From Acanthosepion esculentum (lineage: Eukaryota > Mollusca > Cephalopoda > Sepiida > Sepiidae): a stretch of 64,000 nucleotides of DNA. Position numbers and translations under genes: made by a program. The stretch lies in assembly GCA_964036315.1 (NCBI GenBank), contig OZ038500.1, forward strand, positions 61,970,102 through 62,034,101, written 5' to 3'. Every line of letters starts with the position of its first letter. Positions within the stretch are counted from its first letter, which is position 1. Shown piece after piece: positions 1 to 10,339 of this stretch. Under the pieces are notes generated by a model that saw only the letters and a list, made by a program, of their open reading frames with translations, was not told the origin of the DNA and searched no databases.

Positions 1-329
1 TGAACGTATGCAAATCATATATCCCTTCTTTGAGCAACGAACTCTCTTACCTTTTTTCATAAACATTTTTTAATATTATTTTTTTCGGAATTGTCCATTA
101 TTTATGTGATATTGACGATGGTGCAACGTACATACTATCTAAGAAACGAAAAAAAATAAGAAGAAGATTCTCACCTGCCACCGGATGCATCATTCCAAAG
201 TTGATGTTGATCGTCTATATGTGCCCAGATCCGAATGAAACAGAGGATTAGTTCAACTAGAACTGTGTTACAAAAGTACAACAATTGACCTTCAAAGATA
301 CCTAGAAACTACAGAAAACTTCATGATGT

Positions 330-1335
330 TATGTGTCAAAGAACATGAGAGTATTAAGGAATTTATTAGTAATAAAGGAAGCCAACAAGTTCAAAATTGC
401 GTTTCAAATGAGTGAAGAAATACAAGTAAAGCACAATACATCGACTACAGCTGCAAAATACTTAAAAAGAAAGCAAAGGCAAATGCAACCGACCAGATAC
501 AGAAACAATGGCAAAATAAACCCCTTCACGGTCAATACTTTGCCCGTACCAAACAAGCTAATGTAGACAAACCCCGTACCTATCAGTGGCTACGTAGTGC
601 AGGGTTAAAAGCTGAAACCGAAGGTTTCATTCTTGCTGCATAGGACCAATGCTTGCTAATTAGAAATTACCAAGCACACATTCTGAAAAATCATGTTAGC
701 CCAAAATGTAGATTCTATGATAAATATCCAGAAACAATTGACCATCTTGTATCAGGTTGCACGGTATTGGCACCCACTGAATATAAAATCCGGCATGATA
801 GAGTGGGCTAATATCTGCACTGGAAAATCTGCAACTTCTACGGAAAGAAATCTGAAAGAAATTGGTATGAACACCACCTAGACCAGGTTACGGATATAGG
901 ACCTGCAACAATTTTATGGAACATCACAATACACACAGACAGAACAATCAAATCTAATCGCCAAGATTAGAGACCGCAAAGACAAAGAGGCCTCCTTATT
1001 GATATGGCAGTCCCTACAGACTGCAATGTATCTTTGAAGACCGTCCAAAAACTATCAAAATACAAGGACCCCGAAATCGAAATCTCAAAAAGGTGGTACA
1101 TGAGAACATCAACAATTTCATTTGTAGTTTCCAGTAAACTCATTGAAGGGATTTCTGGTATCCCACGCCTTAAAGAAATACAAAAATATTTCACGAGTAC
1201 AGCCCAGACCTTACGAAGGGCTTTATCTATGTGAAATATGTGCGATTTTTTTTTTTTAAATTGCGCAGTGGAAAATGTCATGATGCCATTTCTGACCTTA
1301 GGTCTCTGGCCGGGAAAGAAATGAGTACACACCAG
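330..1335 (+). pseudogene. LINE 3' end with restriction-like endonuclease (degenerate)
   Basis: The C-terminal part of a non-LTR retrotransposon ORF, readable only by moving between frames and across several stops. Around 640-780 there is a cysteine/histidine finger region with the pattern ETIDHLVSGC then LAPTEY. Around 990-1235 follows the restriction-like endonuclease-type tail with LLID- or MAVPTD-type acidic residues, a KLSKYK basic motif and EIEISK. This arrangement is typical of LINEs that use a PD-(D/E)XK endonuclease rather than an APE nuclease. The segment runs directly into a (TAA)n tail, as expected for a 3' end. No reverse transcriptase domain lies upstream in the window, so this is a 5'-truncated dead copy. 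The family assignment rests on motif recognition only. Confidence 0.7.
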
Positions 1336-1347
1336 AAATCAAAAGAA

Positions 1348-1350
<3 letters not shown>

Positions 1351-1402
<52 letters not shown>
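1351..1402 (+). repeat. (TAA)n tail of the LINE
   Basis: A perfect TAA trinucleotide run lying about 15 bp after the end of LINE homology. It probably represents the retrotransposon's 3' tail. Confidence 0.85.
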
Positions 1403-1404
<2 letters not shown>

Positions 1405-2039
1405 AGGTGTAGAATCCTATATTCGAAATTTTTTGGACCGGAAGTGATACGATTTTCAGATTTTCAAGAATTTTGGAATACAGTCTACTTAATTTATAAA
1501 AAATGAGGCAGCTTGGGAATGGAACCCAAATATAAACACGATATCCATTTACATTTCATAACACAGCTTATACCCTAAAGGTAGTTTTATATAAATAACA
1601 TAGACACTGAAAGTAGTTTTATGCTAACTTTAATAAATTTTCTGTACATACAGATACAGGTAATGACGCTGGTCATGTAATGCTCACACGGATTTTTAGG
1701 TGGTGAAATTAAGATTTCACGTAAAAATAATGTTATGTACTTTCTGTACGTGTACAAAAAAAAACATGATCACTACTTACAAAAAATTTATAAGTGTAAC
1801 ACTAAACACTACTTCTGTATCAGATGTGAGAAACTAGATGGAGTGGATACATAATCCATGACATCACTGTGAGTGTGAGAAGGAATATTCGGTAAACTAT
1901 CAGTCTCTATCAACAAAAAGAAATATGTTGTATTTTGTTTAAAAAGTTACAATATATACAGGTAGAGTATTTCTATAAAAACAAAACATGGATTCTGATT
2001 ACAGTTAAATGTATTGAACACTGAAAAATGTCAGCATTT
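1403..2039. other. AT-rich DNA, nothing recognised
   Basis: No ORF with recognisable similarity, no terminal repeats and no tandem structure seen. Confidence 0.5.
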
Positions 2040-2041
2040 TA

Positions 2042-2121
2042 TTAGGTTGGTGCAAAAATAATGTCGTTTTCTCTCATTAAGTTGAACGTCAAAAAACGAC
2101 ATTATTTTTGCACCAACCTAA
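2042..2121. mobile_element. MADE1-like mariner MITE, 80 bp
   Basis: An 80-bp element made almost entirely of 29-bp perfect terminal inverted repeats beginning TTAGGTTGGTGCAAAA, with a short spacer. It is flanked by TA on both sides (2040-2041 and 2122-2123), the mariner target duplication. Length and terminal sequence closely resemble human MADE1/Hsmar1 ends. It encodes no protein and would fold into a near-perfect hairpin if transcribed. Confidence 0.92.
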
Positions 2122-2265
2122 TATTTGTAACGCTGCAACGCAATATTCATGCTACGCGCTACCATGTTACTTTTCCATTTGTGGCACGTCATGCCAACAC
2201 CTGAAAAACTTTCGAATTTTGGAAGTTTTCAAATTTGGAACTTTTGGATAAAGGATACTCAACCT

Positions 2266-2266
<1 letters not shown>

Positions 2267-2315
<49 letters not shown>
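2267..2315. repeat. (TAA)n microsatellite
   Basis: Perfect TAA run of about 16 units. It may be the tail of an unrecognised LINE, but the sequence to its left shows no clear coding similarity. Confidence 0.85.
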
Positions 2316-2316
<1 letters not shown>

Positions 2317-2889
2317 CTGGAGACTCTTACCAACCTATTATATTTGGAAGTGTCATCGAAAATTGCATAAAAATGTTTCTTTGCATAATTTTTTTTTCTT
2401 TGTACAAACTCATTTTCTTATTACAATAGTGCGTTTTCATTTAAATATATAAAAATTATATTAATATATTTGTATGTACATAGGCAAGTCAAATAATCTG
2501 TAACCCAAAGTTTTTCAAAGTGTGTGCCGCGCACCCTGTGGCGCCTTGTTCAGCTCCCAAAGATGCCGAGAAATATTGGAAAATTTTAATAAAGTCAAAT
2601 ATAGATTTACACTCGATCGACTAATATCAGATCGCAAATATATCCTCAGGTATCATATACATATTATCACTGTAATCCTTAAATGAAATATGTAAAAGGA
2701 AAAAAAAAACAACTAAAATAACATCTGTAGTACCCTTCATAGCGGATGGTTCTTAAGATATATTCACTTTCTGTGGAATTATGGTTGGACACCCACATAG
2801 AACAGGAAATCTTATCTCGATTTCAAGTTTTATGATCAGTGGATTTTTTTTCTTTTGTTTTTCAAGGTAAGCAGCACCCGTTTGACCCA

Positions 2890-2985
2890 AGAGGAAGAAA
2901 AGAAGAAAAAAGTGAAAGAAAGCATTTGGGGTCAAGCGACAACAAAACTGGAGATTGATTATTTCCGGTTGATGTTCTATATTAA
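2890..2985. repeat. Dispersed repeat, paired with 3694-3787
   Basis: About 95 bp including AAGCATTTGGGGTCAAGCGA is repeated in the same orientation at 3694-3787. No product recognised. The rest of 2316-3330 holds nothing I can name. Confidence 0.5.
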
Positions 2986-3329
2986 AAGCCATCTTTGGAA
3001 TCAAGGAAATGAGTTCTGAACTGTCCTTGGCATGGGACAGACTAATTTGCATAGTTCTGATGCCACCCGTTCATATTGTCTGCTATACATCAGAATGTGC
3101 TGATGTTCAGACAAACGGTAAGGCGATATTGTCACTAGGACACAAGGGTGTTACAAGGATTTTTCAATGGGGTACACGTCAAAGGAATAACTACCGTCTT
3201 CTTTTTTCATAGCACTGTTTGGTTATGGTGGCAGTGGGATTGAGACTGCTCTCCTATTTACGTTTCTTTTTGTTCAACCGTGCTTGATGCAAATAATTTA
3301 ATGTTCAATATATATATATATATATTATC

Positions 3330-3690
3330 TTTTCGTACCAAACAATGCCACGAAGATGCGGGGGGGGGGGGGTTACAAGGCGGGAAAACATGGGAAGGAT
3401 TTAGTAAGAAGTGAGGAAAGGACAATAAAAGAACAGTGTTCAGGAAGACAGAAGATGGTGATTGACGTTGCATTTAAATTTTTGAAGATTGTAGGTGACA
3501 TGAAAGTAAGAAGTCGAAAGGAATTTTCACAGGTGAGAAGTGCGAGAAAAATGTTAGAATAGATGTGGCTGTTGCATCTAACTAGTTAAAAAGTAAAACG
3601 GTGTGACCTAGTTGCCAAGCTAACAACACGTTTAAATTTATATAGTCGAGGTACTAGGGAAAAAATCTCATCAGTTGCCATGAAAATATT
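3330..3690 (-). pseudogene. LINE C-terminal/3' UTR remnant (Jockey/CR1-like)
   Basis: Clearly homologous along most of its length to 44870-45250 and, more weakly, to 43775-43925 and 46435-46770. The best copy (44870-45470) shows, on the minus strand, the end of a Jockey/CR1-type reverse transcriptase ORF, so this copy is assigned by similarity. Reading frames are broken. Confidence 0.5.
3360..3372 (+). repeat. G13 homopolymer
   Basis: Run of 13 G in an AT-rich region, inside the LINE remnant. Confidence 0.9.
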
Positions 3691-3789
3691 TGTTTTGACC
3701 AAAGAAGAAGAAAATGAGTTGGTAAAGGAAAGGATTTGGGGTCAAACGACAACAAACCGGTTGCTGGTCTATAATAACATTCATGTTTT

Positions 3790-4954
3790 GGATCAGAGAA
3801 GAGCCGTGACGTCTGCTCTTGACGGAGAACAGACTGTCCCTCGCGTTGTTCCGATGCTATTGGCAGCCACGCTTCGTGGTGTTGAGATGAGCCGAGAGTT
3901 GTCAGTGCGGGGAGGAATCGAAGGGAAGAGCTGAGCTGTTAGTCCGACATTAGAGAAACCCTGCACCCTGACCGTTTTTAATTCGAGGAAACTCTCCGCC
4001 CAGCCATGTTGTGTCATCACAACACTGGCTGCTTACATTTCTGTTAAGCCCAGTTTATCTCATAGATAGCTGTTGACACCCACACGGAGGTTCATCCGTC
4101 CTTTAATAGGTCTTGTTTTTAATCCTGCCACCCTCTTCGCCAGAAAAGCTTAGTCAGGAAACCGGTTTAGTCGCCGATAACTCGACCTTGTGGCAAGTAG
4201 TAATAGGTTACGTGGTATGAGTAACACTCTTAAAGTGACCTGACATAAGAGGAATAAAAAGAGAAAAGAATATCTTTCAATTATTTAAATTGAATAATTT
4301 GAGGTCAATCTTTCATACAAATGGAAAGGTTTTTAACAAATATCAATAAGCGTAATATCCTATATTAATTATAAAAATTAAAGTTTAAAAAATCCAGTAT
4401 TTCTTACAGACGTTGAGTTCTTGGCTTCTTCCGAAATTAGCATGTACAGCGCTTGGTCGGTCATGTGGTCTTAAATGGCCAATTATCGAAGCTTGGTCTG
4501 TATAGAGAACAAATCTTCTGGTAGACGCCGCTAAGAGGTACCCAAAGACTGATGAATAGACACAACCTCAAATAATATGACATGCTGAACGTCTGAGTGA
4601 CGACATCTTTTATAACATCCACTACCTTTACTTTACAGAGTCGGAGAGAAGGCATGTAACACATTTCTACACTTTCTTAGCATGTTCTCTTTCTAGAAGA
4701 TAAGAATTTTATTTACGTTCTTCCGATTCCTCATTAGCCATCTTTATCTTTATTTTTATTTAATTATTAATTTATTTTGTTATAAGTGTTTGGGCAATAA
4801 TCTGTTTACCACGACCAGGTAATACCAATCTCGCCCTATATATATTTAGTCACTCTGCATAGGTTTATAAAAATTTGGTACTAATTATACGTTTCTACCT
4901 ATAATCCATTAATGCCCACCGTTACGAAACTAGAACGGTGGATCATGGGGTAAA
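3790..4954. other. No recognised feature
   Basis: Mixed-composition DNA with no ORF I can assign and no clear terminal or tandem repeats. Confidence 0.4.
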
Positions 4955-5260
4955 TAATGGTAATGGTAATTGTAATACTAGCCGTTTCCCTATAAGGAAA
5001 CATTCGGCATTCATTGACCGAGCAGCCAGTACTACTGTCGGTTGAAATTTATAAAATATTTCTCTTAAAAACATTTTTCAGGGAAATAGGCTTCTCGTGT
5101 TCACCGGCTTTTATCGATCATTCTAATATTGATGGGAGTTTCTTTCCTAAACTTTTGTTTAAGGTACTGTGGAACATCAATATCTTGATTATATTATTAT
5201 TTTCCCCTTCTAGTTACATGTGCTATCCATTTTAATTGTTGTCGTGGTTGGAAGTCATTC
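4955..5260 (+). repeat. Dispersed repeat, copy 1
   Basis: Contains TTTCCCTATAAGGAAACATT near its start. It matches 5430-5550 and then 5885-6010, so the second copy is split by about 330 bp of foreign sequence. No coding similarity recognised. Confidence 0.6.
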
Positions 5261-5429
5261 TTAAACTAGCATAGTACCCATCAAATTCATTGAATTATTC
5301 ATGTATAGATTAGCACTTCTACTGAGGATAAGTATATCACTGCCCACAAGCCTTCTACTTAGAATCAGTTTAGGATTTACAATGTTGTTTATTAAGAGTG
5401 CTGGTGAAATGGATATGTCTCTTTAGGAA

Positions 5430-6010
5430 TGTTAATGGTAATATAAAAGCGGTTTCCCTATAAGGAAACATTCGGGATTCATTGAATGTGCTGTTGGTTG
5501 AAATTCATAATTTTTCCCTTAAAACAACTTTTCAGGAAAATAGGTTTCTCAAGTCCAATGGATGATATCGCTTTTTACCAGTACTGATGGATGATATCGC
5601 TTTTTACCAGTACTGATGAGGGTTTCTGTTGTGGTAGGATCCACCTAATTTGCATAGTGGAGTACCGACTATATAAATATGGTTGGTACCGGGAAGACAG
5701 GGAGGCGAATCAAGAGATTCAACTAGAGACTCTGCCCGACTGCGACTTAGTCAACACATTCTCCAGGAACGATCTTCCCAGGAATATACAAAAGACTATA
5801 TGTAAATATTGTGTACACTTTCTTTTTTCAATACATTTTGTTCTAAGTACATTTTGTGTTGCATTATTATTCCATTAATTAGTCAAGTTTCAACAGTTTC
5901 CTTCCTAACCTTTTATTTGAAGTAATGTGGAATGTCAACATCTTGATCATATCATTATTTTTTCTTCAAGTGACATGTGATATTTATTTTAGCTATTGCT
6001 GTTTTTGAAA
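5430..6010 (+). repeat. Dispersed repeat, copy 2, interrupted
   Basis: The two outer parts (5430-5550 and 5885-6010) match successive parts of 4955-5260. The middle (about 5552-5884) is absent from copy 1 and is either an insertion or a replaced segment. It opens with a 29-bp tandem duplication at 5552-5609. Confidence 0.55.
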
Positions 6011-6178
6011 ATATTCGATTAATGTGGTTTCTGTTACTTGGCACAGCTCTTCGTTTGTAATTGTGTAGTGCCACTCCACAAGGTTCGGAGAAGTTTGGTC
6101 TTCGCTAAGACCCGTAGGCTTCACTCGCTTGAAGCCATTTTTAGCCGTTGATCTGAGAAAGTGGCTAGAGACAGTTTA

Positions 6179-6424
6179 GATATTTCGGGTGTGGGGCCAT
6201 GCATGGCATCCATATGAAAGTCTCGGTCTGTCGAGGCTATTTAAGAATATGACTCGAGTTTTCAAGTCGAGGTTTTGGTTATGAAGCAATTTGCGTTGTT
6301 GGGCGAAACTATCTCTAGCGCAACCTATTGTATGTTCAATTTCATTATCTCCTATACTTAATTTGTTATTCTTTCTTTCTATGTGCCGTGTCCTTTCAGG
6401 ACGTAGGCGATCATGGCTCTCCAC
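6179..6424 (-). pseudogene. LINE reverse transcriptase C-terminal fragment
   Basis: About 80 codons resembling the region just after the reverse transcriptase domain of non-LTR elements: ARDSFAQQRKLL, then LKTRVIFLNS, then LSYGCHAW. This layout (helix-rich ARxAF block, KxR, YGCxxW) is standard in LINE polyproteins. No other domain of the element is adjacent. Confidence 0.6.
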
Positions 6425-6689
6425 CTCCCACTACTCCTTGCAGCTCTCAATTAAGTTCCTTCCCTCTGCCACCTCCCCCAAACCACCTTCTGTCATCCAG
6501 TTGCTTAAGGCTGCAAGTTATGTCATGCGTTGTTTTCCCTTGTCTCTCTTTCCCTCTATTCGACTCGTGAGTATCAGATTCTCCAGGCCCTTCTTCCTCA
6601 TTTTTGTCCCAAGAACTTCAGCTGCCTCTTACTGATGTTAAATATAAGCCTCCTCCTTTTTTTTTTCATCCTCTCTAAAACCTCATCGT

Positions 6690-6960
6690 TGCTCACACGC
6701 TCGGTCCATGATATCCTTAGCATCCTTCTGTAGAACCACATCTCCGTCGCCTCAAGTCTCTTCATCATCTTAAAGAAAATCGCCCAACATTCGCTGCCGT
6801 AAAGAAGGACACGTAACAGCTCAGTATTCTTTTCTTCGTTACCAAAGAAATCCTCCTGTACCGCAATACTCTGCCCAGCTTTTGGAATGCGTCCTTGGCC
6901 ATCCCAATACGTCCATGGATCTCAGTGTCGCATTTACCGTCCTCTTCTCCATGCACCAAG
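6690..6960 (-). pseudogene. RTE-like LINE C-terminal fragment
   Basis: On the minus strand 6765-6959 reads DGKCDTEIHGRIGMAKDAF followed by a KLGRVLRYR block, the same family as 12663-13400, 50255-51640, 61430-61615 and 62537-62690. Homology continues to about 6690 after a frame break. A short piece of a C-terminal domain, not functional. Confidence 0.7.
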
Positions 6961-6984
6961 TTTGATGAGTTTAGATAAATCAGT

Positions 6985-7090
6985 GGGATGTTTCATCTTC
7001 AGAATGACTGCTCGTTTCGGGTGTTTCTTCAACACTCACAGAGCCAACATGCAATTTATACTGCAACTATGGTGAGCGGACAGTTTAATT
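6985..7090 (+). repeat. Dispersed repeat family R1, partial copy
   Basis: Shares a block including TATACTGCAACTATG with 16905-17110 and, more diverged, 19325-19545. Nature unknown. Confidence 0.45.
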
Positions 7091-7184
7091 TTGTTACATA
7101 TAGTTTCGTACCTATTCAAAGTTGTCCTCCTAATCTGCGAACTACGCCTGTGCTACTATTTATCGCATAGTTTGAAAGAATTTC

Positions 7185-7275
7185 CCAAGTGTATTTGTAC
7201 GAATGTGAATTCGAACTCGGCTCGTTGATTTCTCCTTCTGAGTCGCCAATTATCACACTATCTGTACATCCATTG
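7185..7275 (-). mobile_element. tRNA-derived SINE, partial
   Basis: Minus-strand similarity to the head of the SINE at 7471: a B-box-like GAATTCGAACTCGG on the plus strand and the preceding TTTGTACG-type linker. Strongly decayed. Confidence 0.45.
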
Positions 7276-7470
7276 TTGCAAAATGTAAAACGTACAATTA
7301 ATAGTTTACTGTTCTTGTATGATTAATATTTTGGCATTTATCTAATACTGACATATTATATAGAAACTTTTGCTGGTCAGCGACATCAGTCACAAAGAAA
7401 ACTATCCTGAAATTTGTTCTTGATACTTATTAAATTTAGTTTTACTCCGCATATTCCATTTCTTCTGAAG

Positions 7471-7735
7471 GCACGGTGGAGTAATGGATAGCGGCCCGGA
7501 TTGCGAAATCGGAGAACCGAGTTCGAATTTCAGTCGAATCCATTACTTCTACGAAAAGATTGAATCCTCGTTTTCTCACCCCCACAGCTATGGGTAAATA
7601 ACAGGACAGACCGGGTTCTATAGCCCTGGATGGTAACTGGTCTACCGCAGAAAGAAATGGCAAACTACTGCGGGAAAAAGTCTGCCTCGAAAGATACATG
7701 ATCGCCTAAGCGTGTATCATGCATGGCACACAACT
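7471..7735 (+). mobile_element. tRNA-derived SINE
   Basis: The head reads like a tRNA gene: an A-box-like GTGGAGTAATGGATAGCGG, then about 35 bp later a B-box-like GAGTTCGAATTTC. It is followed by a longer unrelated tail containing AGCTATGGGTAAATAACAG, shared with the SINE copies at 16160, 17460 and 18353. No perfect acceptor stem or anticodon loop can be drawn, so this is a SINE rather than a tRNA gene. Confidence 0.75.
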
Positions 7736-7739
7736 GACT

Positions 7740-7940
7740 GTTGTATTCTCCAGAGTTTTGAATTCTCTTCTCTTAGACTGGTTGTCACTCAAAGAGACCA
7801 CTCTACCCTGATATTTAACCGAGGAGGGATAGAATAGTGGTTTATGCGAAAGTGAACACAACAGACGAGGATGTCAGAATTTGAACTCGACTCTCCGATT
7901 CCACCTTCTGCGTCGATATCTCTTGCACCGATATCTGTTC
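7740..7940 (-). mobile_element. tRNA-derived SINE, minus copy
   Basis: Same family as 7471-7735 in inverted orientation; the two meet tail to tail. Recognised by CTTAGACTGGTTGTCACTC (tail) and the decayed head near 7880-7930. Confidence 0.6.
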
Positions 7941-8218
7941 GAACAGCAAAATTGTCCAAATCATGTAAAAGAAAAATTGCCGATTTGTTAGATTAAGTTT
8001 TGAACCGTTGTATCTTAGAAATGATTAAAGATATCTTACTAGAATTCTCCGAGGTTTTTATAACACTATTGGACTATACTCTGAGCAATAAGAATGTATA
8101 ATTACTCTCCAAGCTTAACAGAAGAATCGTGATGAAATCGATCATAAAGGAAAATGACATGTTCTTCATTAATTAATCATAGTTAAGATTCAGAAGCTCA
8201 TGAAGCATTGAAATTAAG

Positions 8219-8221
<3 letters not shown>

Positions 8222-8266
<45 letters not shown>

Positions 8267-8286
8267 TTTGAAAAGGATCCTCTATT

Positions 8287-8346
<60 letters not shown>

Positions 8347-8371
8347 AATCGAGGATCATTTTCAAACTTAT
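8222..8371. repeat. (TA)n-centred palindrome
   Basis: Two 27-bp arms (8264-8290 and 8343-8369) match as inverted repeats at about 25 of 27 positions and enclose a (TA)n array at 8290-8343. Another (TA)n array, 8222-8264, precedes the left arm. The whole can form a long cruciform. Confidence 0.85.
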
Positions 8372-8388
8372 TCAAGATGATCTTCGCC

Positions 8389-8800
8389 CTCTCTCACCTT
8401 CTAACTTTCTGTCCTGGAGTAACAAGGTGCCTCACAGGTTTCACGTACAGTTTCATTTTCAAGTCTTTTTTCACTGCTGTTTAGACTGTTATAGCTAAGA
8501 CTCCTCCCTTACGTGCCAAACGTCTTATGGATTGAGTTGAATCTTTTCTAATTGATCTCTTTAGCTCTAAGTTGAAATGATGATCCCTCTTCCTGTTGTC
8601 ACCTCCTAATACAGTTTTTCTCTTTACTGTTCCCTATTTTAAAAACTTATTCACGGTTCTCTTGATGGTTCTTGAATGAACTTTGGAAGCCAGACTATGG
8701 ATGTTGGTACCATTACTGAAGGGCTGAATGATCTTTTCCCTCTCAGCATTGCTTAGTTGAGAAGACAGTGGATCTGACACAAAACGATTTTAACCTGTTC
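8389..8800 (-). pseudogene. Tc1/mariner-type transposase N-terminal remnant
   Basis: The minus strand, read across a few stops, gives a helix-turn-helix-like region: IQPFSNGTNIHSLASKVH, then RTIKRTVNKF, then a linker with GGDNRKRD, then KRSIRKDSTQSIRRLARK and a KKDLKMKLY block. The order (recognition helix, GT-K linker, RSIRRLA second helix, L-K-Y) is that of Tc1/mariner transposase DNA-binding domains. No catalytic DDE/D domain follows towards 8389, where the (TA)n palindrome begins. Identification is by pattern, not by search. Confidence 0.55.
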
Positions 8801-9219
8801 TCTTTCTAGCTGAATAACTGTTTTTCAGTGATTCTTACGACAAACGGTATCAAGATGGCTAAACGTCTTATCTGAAAACCTGGAAAAAAAGAAACACAAT
8901 TAGTTTTGTGTTTTTTTTAGATATTAAACATTTTGTGGGGTGGACAATTATGCTGTTACACCCAGTACTTCAACTAGTGCTCGAATATGTGAAAGCCGCA
9001 ACTCTTTCATTCACATGGCAGAACTCAAAGAGCGAACATGTTTCTTAGTCTTAAAAACAATGCCTATCTGATAGTATTCAAAAGAACAATTATTTTTCAA
9101 TTTTCAGTGGTTGTAGTTGGAGGTCTCTCCACAGATTCCTTCTCTTTATTCACTGTGAATATCAATATAAATTCCTGGGAAAGATATTAGAGTAGATTTC
9201 ATTGCTTTCTCTACGGTTT

Positions 9220-9345
9220 GAAATTCAGAGTTTTCTTTCTCTTAGACTGGCTGACACCCAAGGCTAGAGAGACCAATCTACCCTGCTGTTTAACCCATAG
9301 ATGACGAGATAAGAGATGGATTCAAACACTAAGGGGAAAGTGAAC
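9220..9345 (-). mobile_element. tRNA-derived SINE tail, partial
   Basis: Matches the 7740-7940 copy over the CTTAGACTGGCTGACACCC tail and the TTTAACCCATAG segment. Confidence 0.5.
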
Positions 9346-9612
9346 GCAGCTGGTCTCTCTGATCTAGTTCTAACAACTCAGTGGCGGAAAAAAACTGGCT
9401 ACATTCTATCATCGCCGATTGGACCTCGAAATACCACCAGTCATGATGAATGTCCCCTCGGAGAGGCTCCGTTCCTTGAACGCCTATCGGGACTTAAACT
9501 AAACCCAGACCTCAAGTGGAACACGTTCATACGATCCATTGCTAAAGATGCTGGGAAAATGATCGGTTCTTTGTACAGCTCCAGTAAATACTTGACTCCT
9601 CTACCTAAAATG

Positions 9613-9614
<2 letters not shown>

Positions 9615-9700
<86 letters not shown>
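9615..9700. repeat. (TA)n microsatellite, tail of the hammerhead element
   Basis: Uninterrupted TA array abutting, after a T-rich spacer, the minus-strand hammerhead element that ends near 9711. In element orientation the array lies at its 3' end. Confidence 0.9.
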
Positions 9701-9703
<3 letters not shown>

Positions 9704-9710
9704 TAATTTT

Positions 9711-9853
9711 TTTTTGTCATCCACAGACAGACTGTTTTGCTGTTTCACAGCTCATCAGTGTGGCTAGACGTCCGGTTGCCTCTAGCTAGGATCGAAACCC
9801 GACTGAATTTGCGTCAGTCGGAACTTCTACCAGTAAGCCGTCGGCGCACGGCA
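9711..9853 (-). mobile_element. tRNA-headed SINE with hammerhead ribozyme, copy 1
   Basis: In minus orientation the element has, in order: an A-box-like GGCTTACTGGTAGAAG, a B-box GGTTTCGATCC, a hammerhead fold (9721-9763), and a T/A-rich end followed by (TA)n. It recurs at 10021-10113 (ribozyme part plus the tRNA-side border) and 62351-62470 (whole unit). The tRNA-like boxes indicate RNA polymerase III transcription (inference). Confidence 0.7.
9721..9763 (-). ncRNA. Hammerhead ribozyme, core-mutated copy
   Basis: Identical architecture to 10037-10079 but with one core change. The base corresponding to G12 in the GAAA box is A here (T at plus position 9738 where the other copy has C). G12 is the conserved general base, so this copy should be inactive. 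Confidence 0.75.
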
Positions 9854-10020
9854 GGGATGAAGGTGAATTTTAGCGTGTTTATTTTTAGATTTAGATAAAC
9901 ACACAGTGACTGACAGTGACTCATTCTGCCGAGGAGTCGTGCAATATTAGCTTAAATAGTCACTGTTTACAAACTCACACCTCAAACCAAAGAGCTCAAC
10001 CGAAATTAATTTTTCAGGAG

Positions 10021-10113
10021 CCAATATTTTTGTCATCCACAGACAGACTGTTTCGCTGTTTCACAGCTCATCAGTGTGGCTAGACGTCCGGTTGCCTCTA
10101 GCTAGGATCGATA
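10021..10113 (-). mobile_element. Hammerhead SINE, copy 2, truncated
   Basis: Nearly identical to the ribozyme half of copy 1 and ends abruptly inside the B-box (GATCGA then unrelated DNA). Lacks the tRNA A-box half and the (TA)n tail. Confidence 0.75.
10037..10079 (-). ncRNA. Hammerhead ribozyme (type I-like), intact core
   Basis: Minus strand, 43 nt. Stem I is CCACA paired with UGUGG, 5 of 5. The core is CUGAUGA. Stem II is GCUG/CAGC with loop UGAAA. The core GAA follows. Stem III is AC/GU (A15.1-U16.1, C15.2-G16.2) with a 5-nt loop. Cleavage is predicted after the GUC trinucleotide, immediately before UGUGG. All conserved hammerhead core positions are present. Stem III is very short, as in the minimal hammerheads known from Penelope-like elements and animal retrozymes. 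Confidence 0.8.
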
Positions 10114-10339
10114 TGAACATGCACGCACTAAAATACCCATGTGTAAATATTGATGAAGCTTAGCTTCGTTTTACACGAAGCTTCCGATACTCTTGGAAGA
10201 CAAACAACGCTCCAACAAAATAAGCCTTATGACGACATCACTATTTAAAACTTACTTTTCTGATAACGAAGCTAAATGATGAGGGAGGTGGGGATTTAAA
10301 GTACGATTTTTCTTTTTAATAAAAATTTCCCAATTTTCC

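Noticed and set aside
2510..2565. hAT 5' end resembling AAAGTGTGTGCCGCG
   Set aside because: Resembles known hAT subterminal sequence but no matching inverted end or target duplication was found.
9316..9789. Long ORF ending in Ile-Tyr repeats
   Set aside because: The tail is a translated (TA)n array and the remainder lacks recognisable motifs. The same holds for all YIYI-, HTHT- and CVCV-rich ORFs at 17.9, 18.3, 22.4, 22.9, 47.4, 48.3, 49.3, 61.8 and 62.5 kb.
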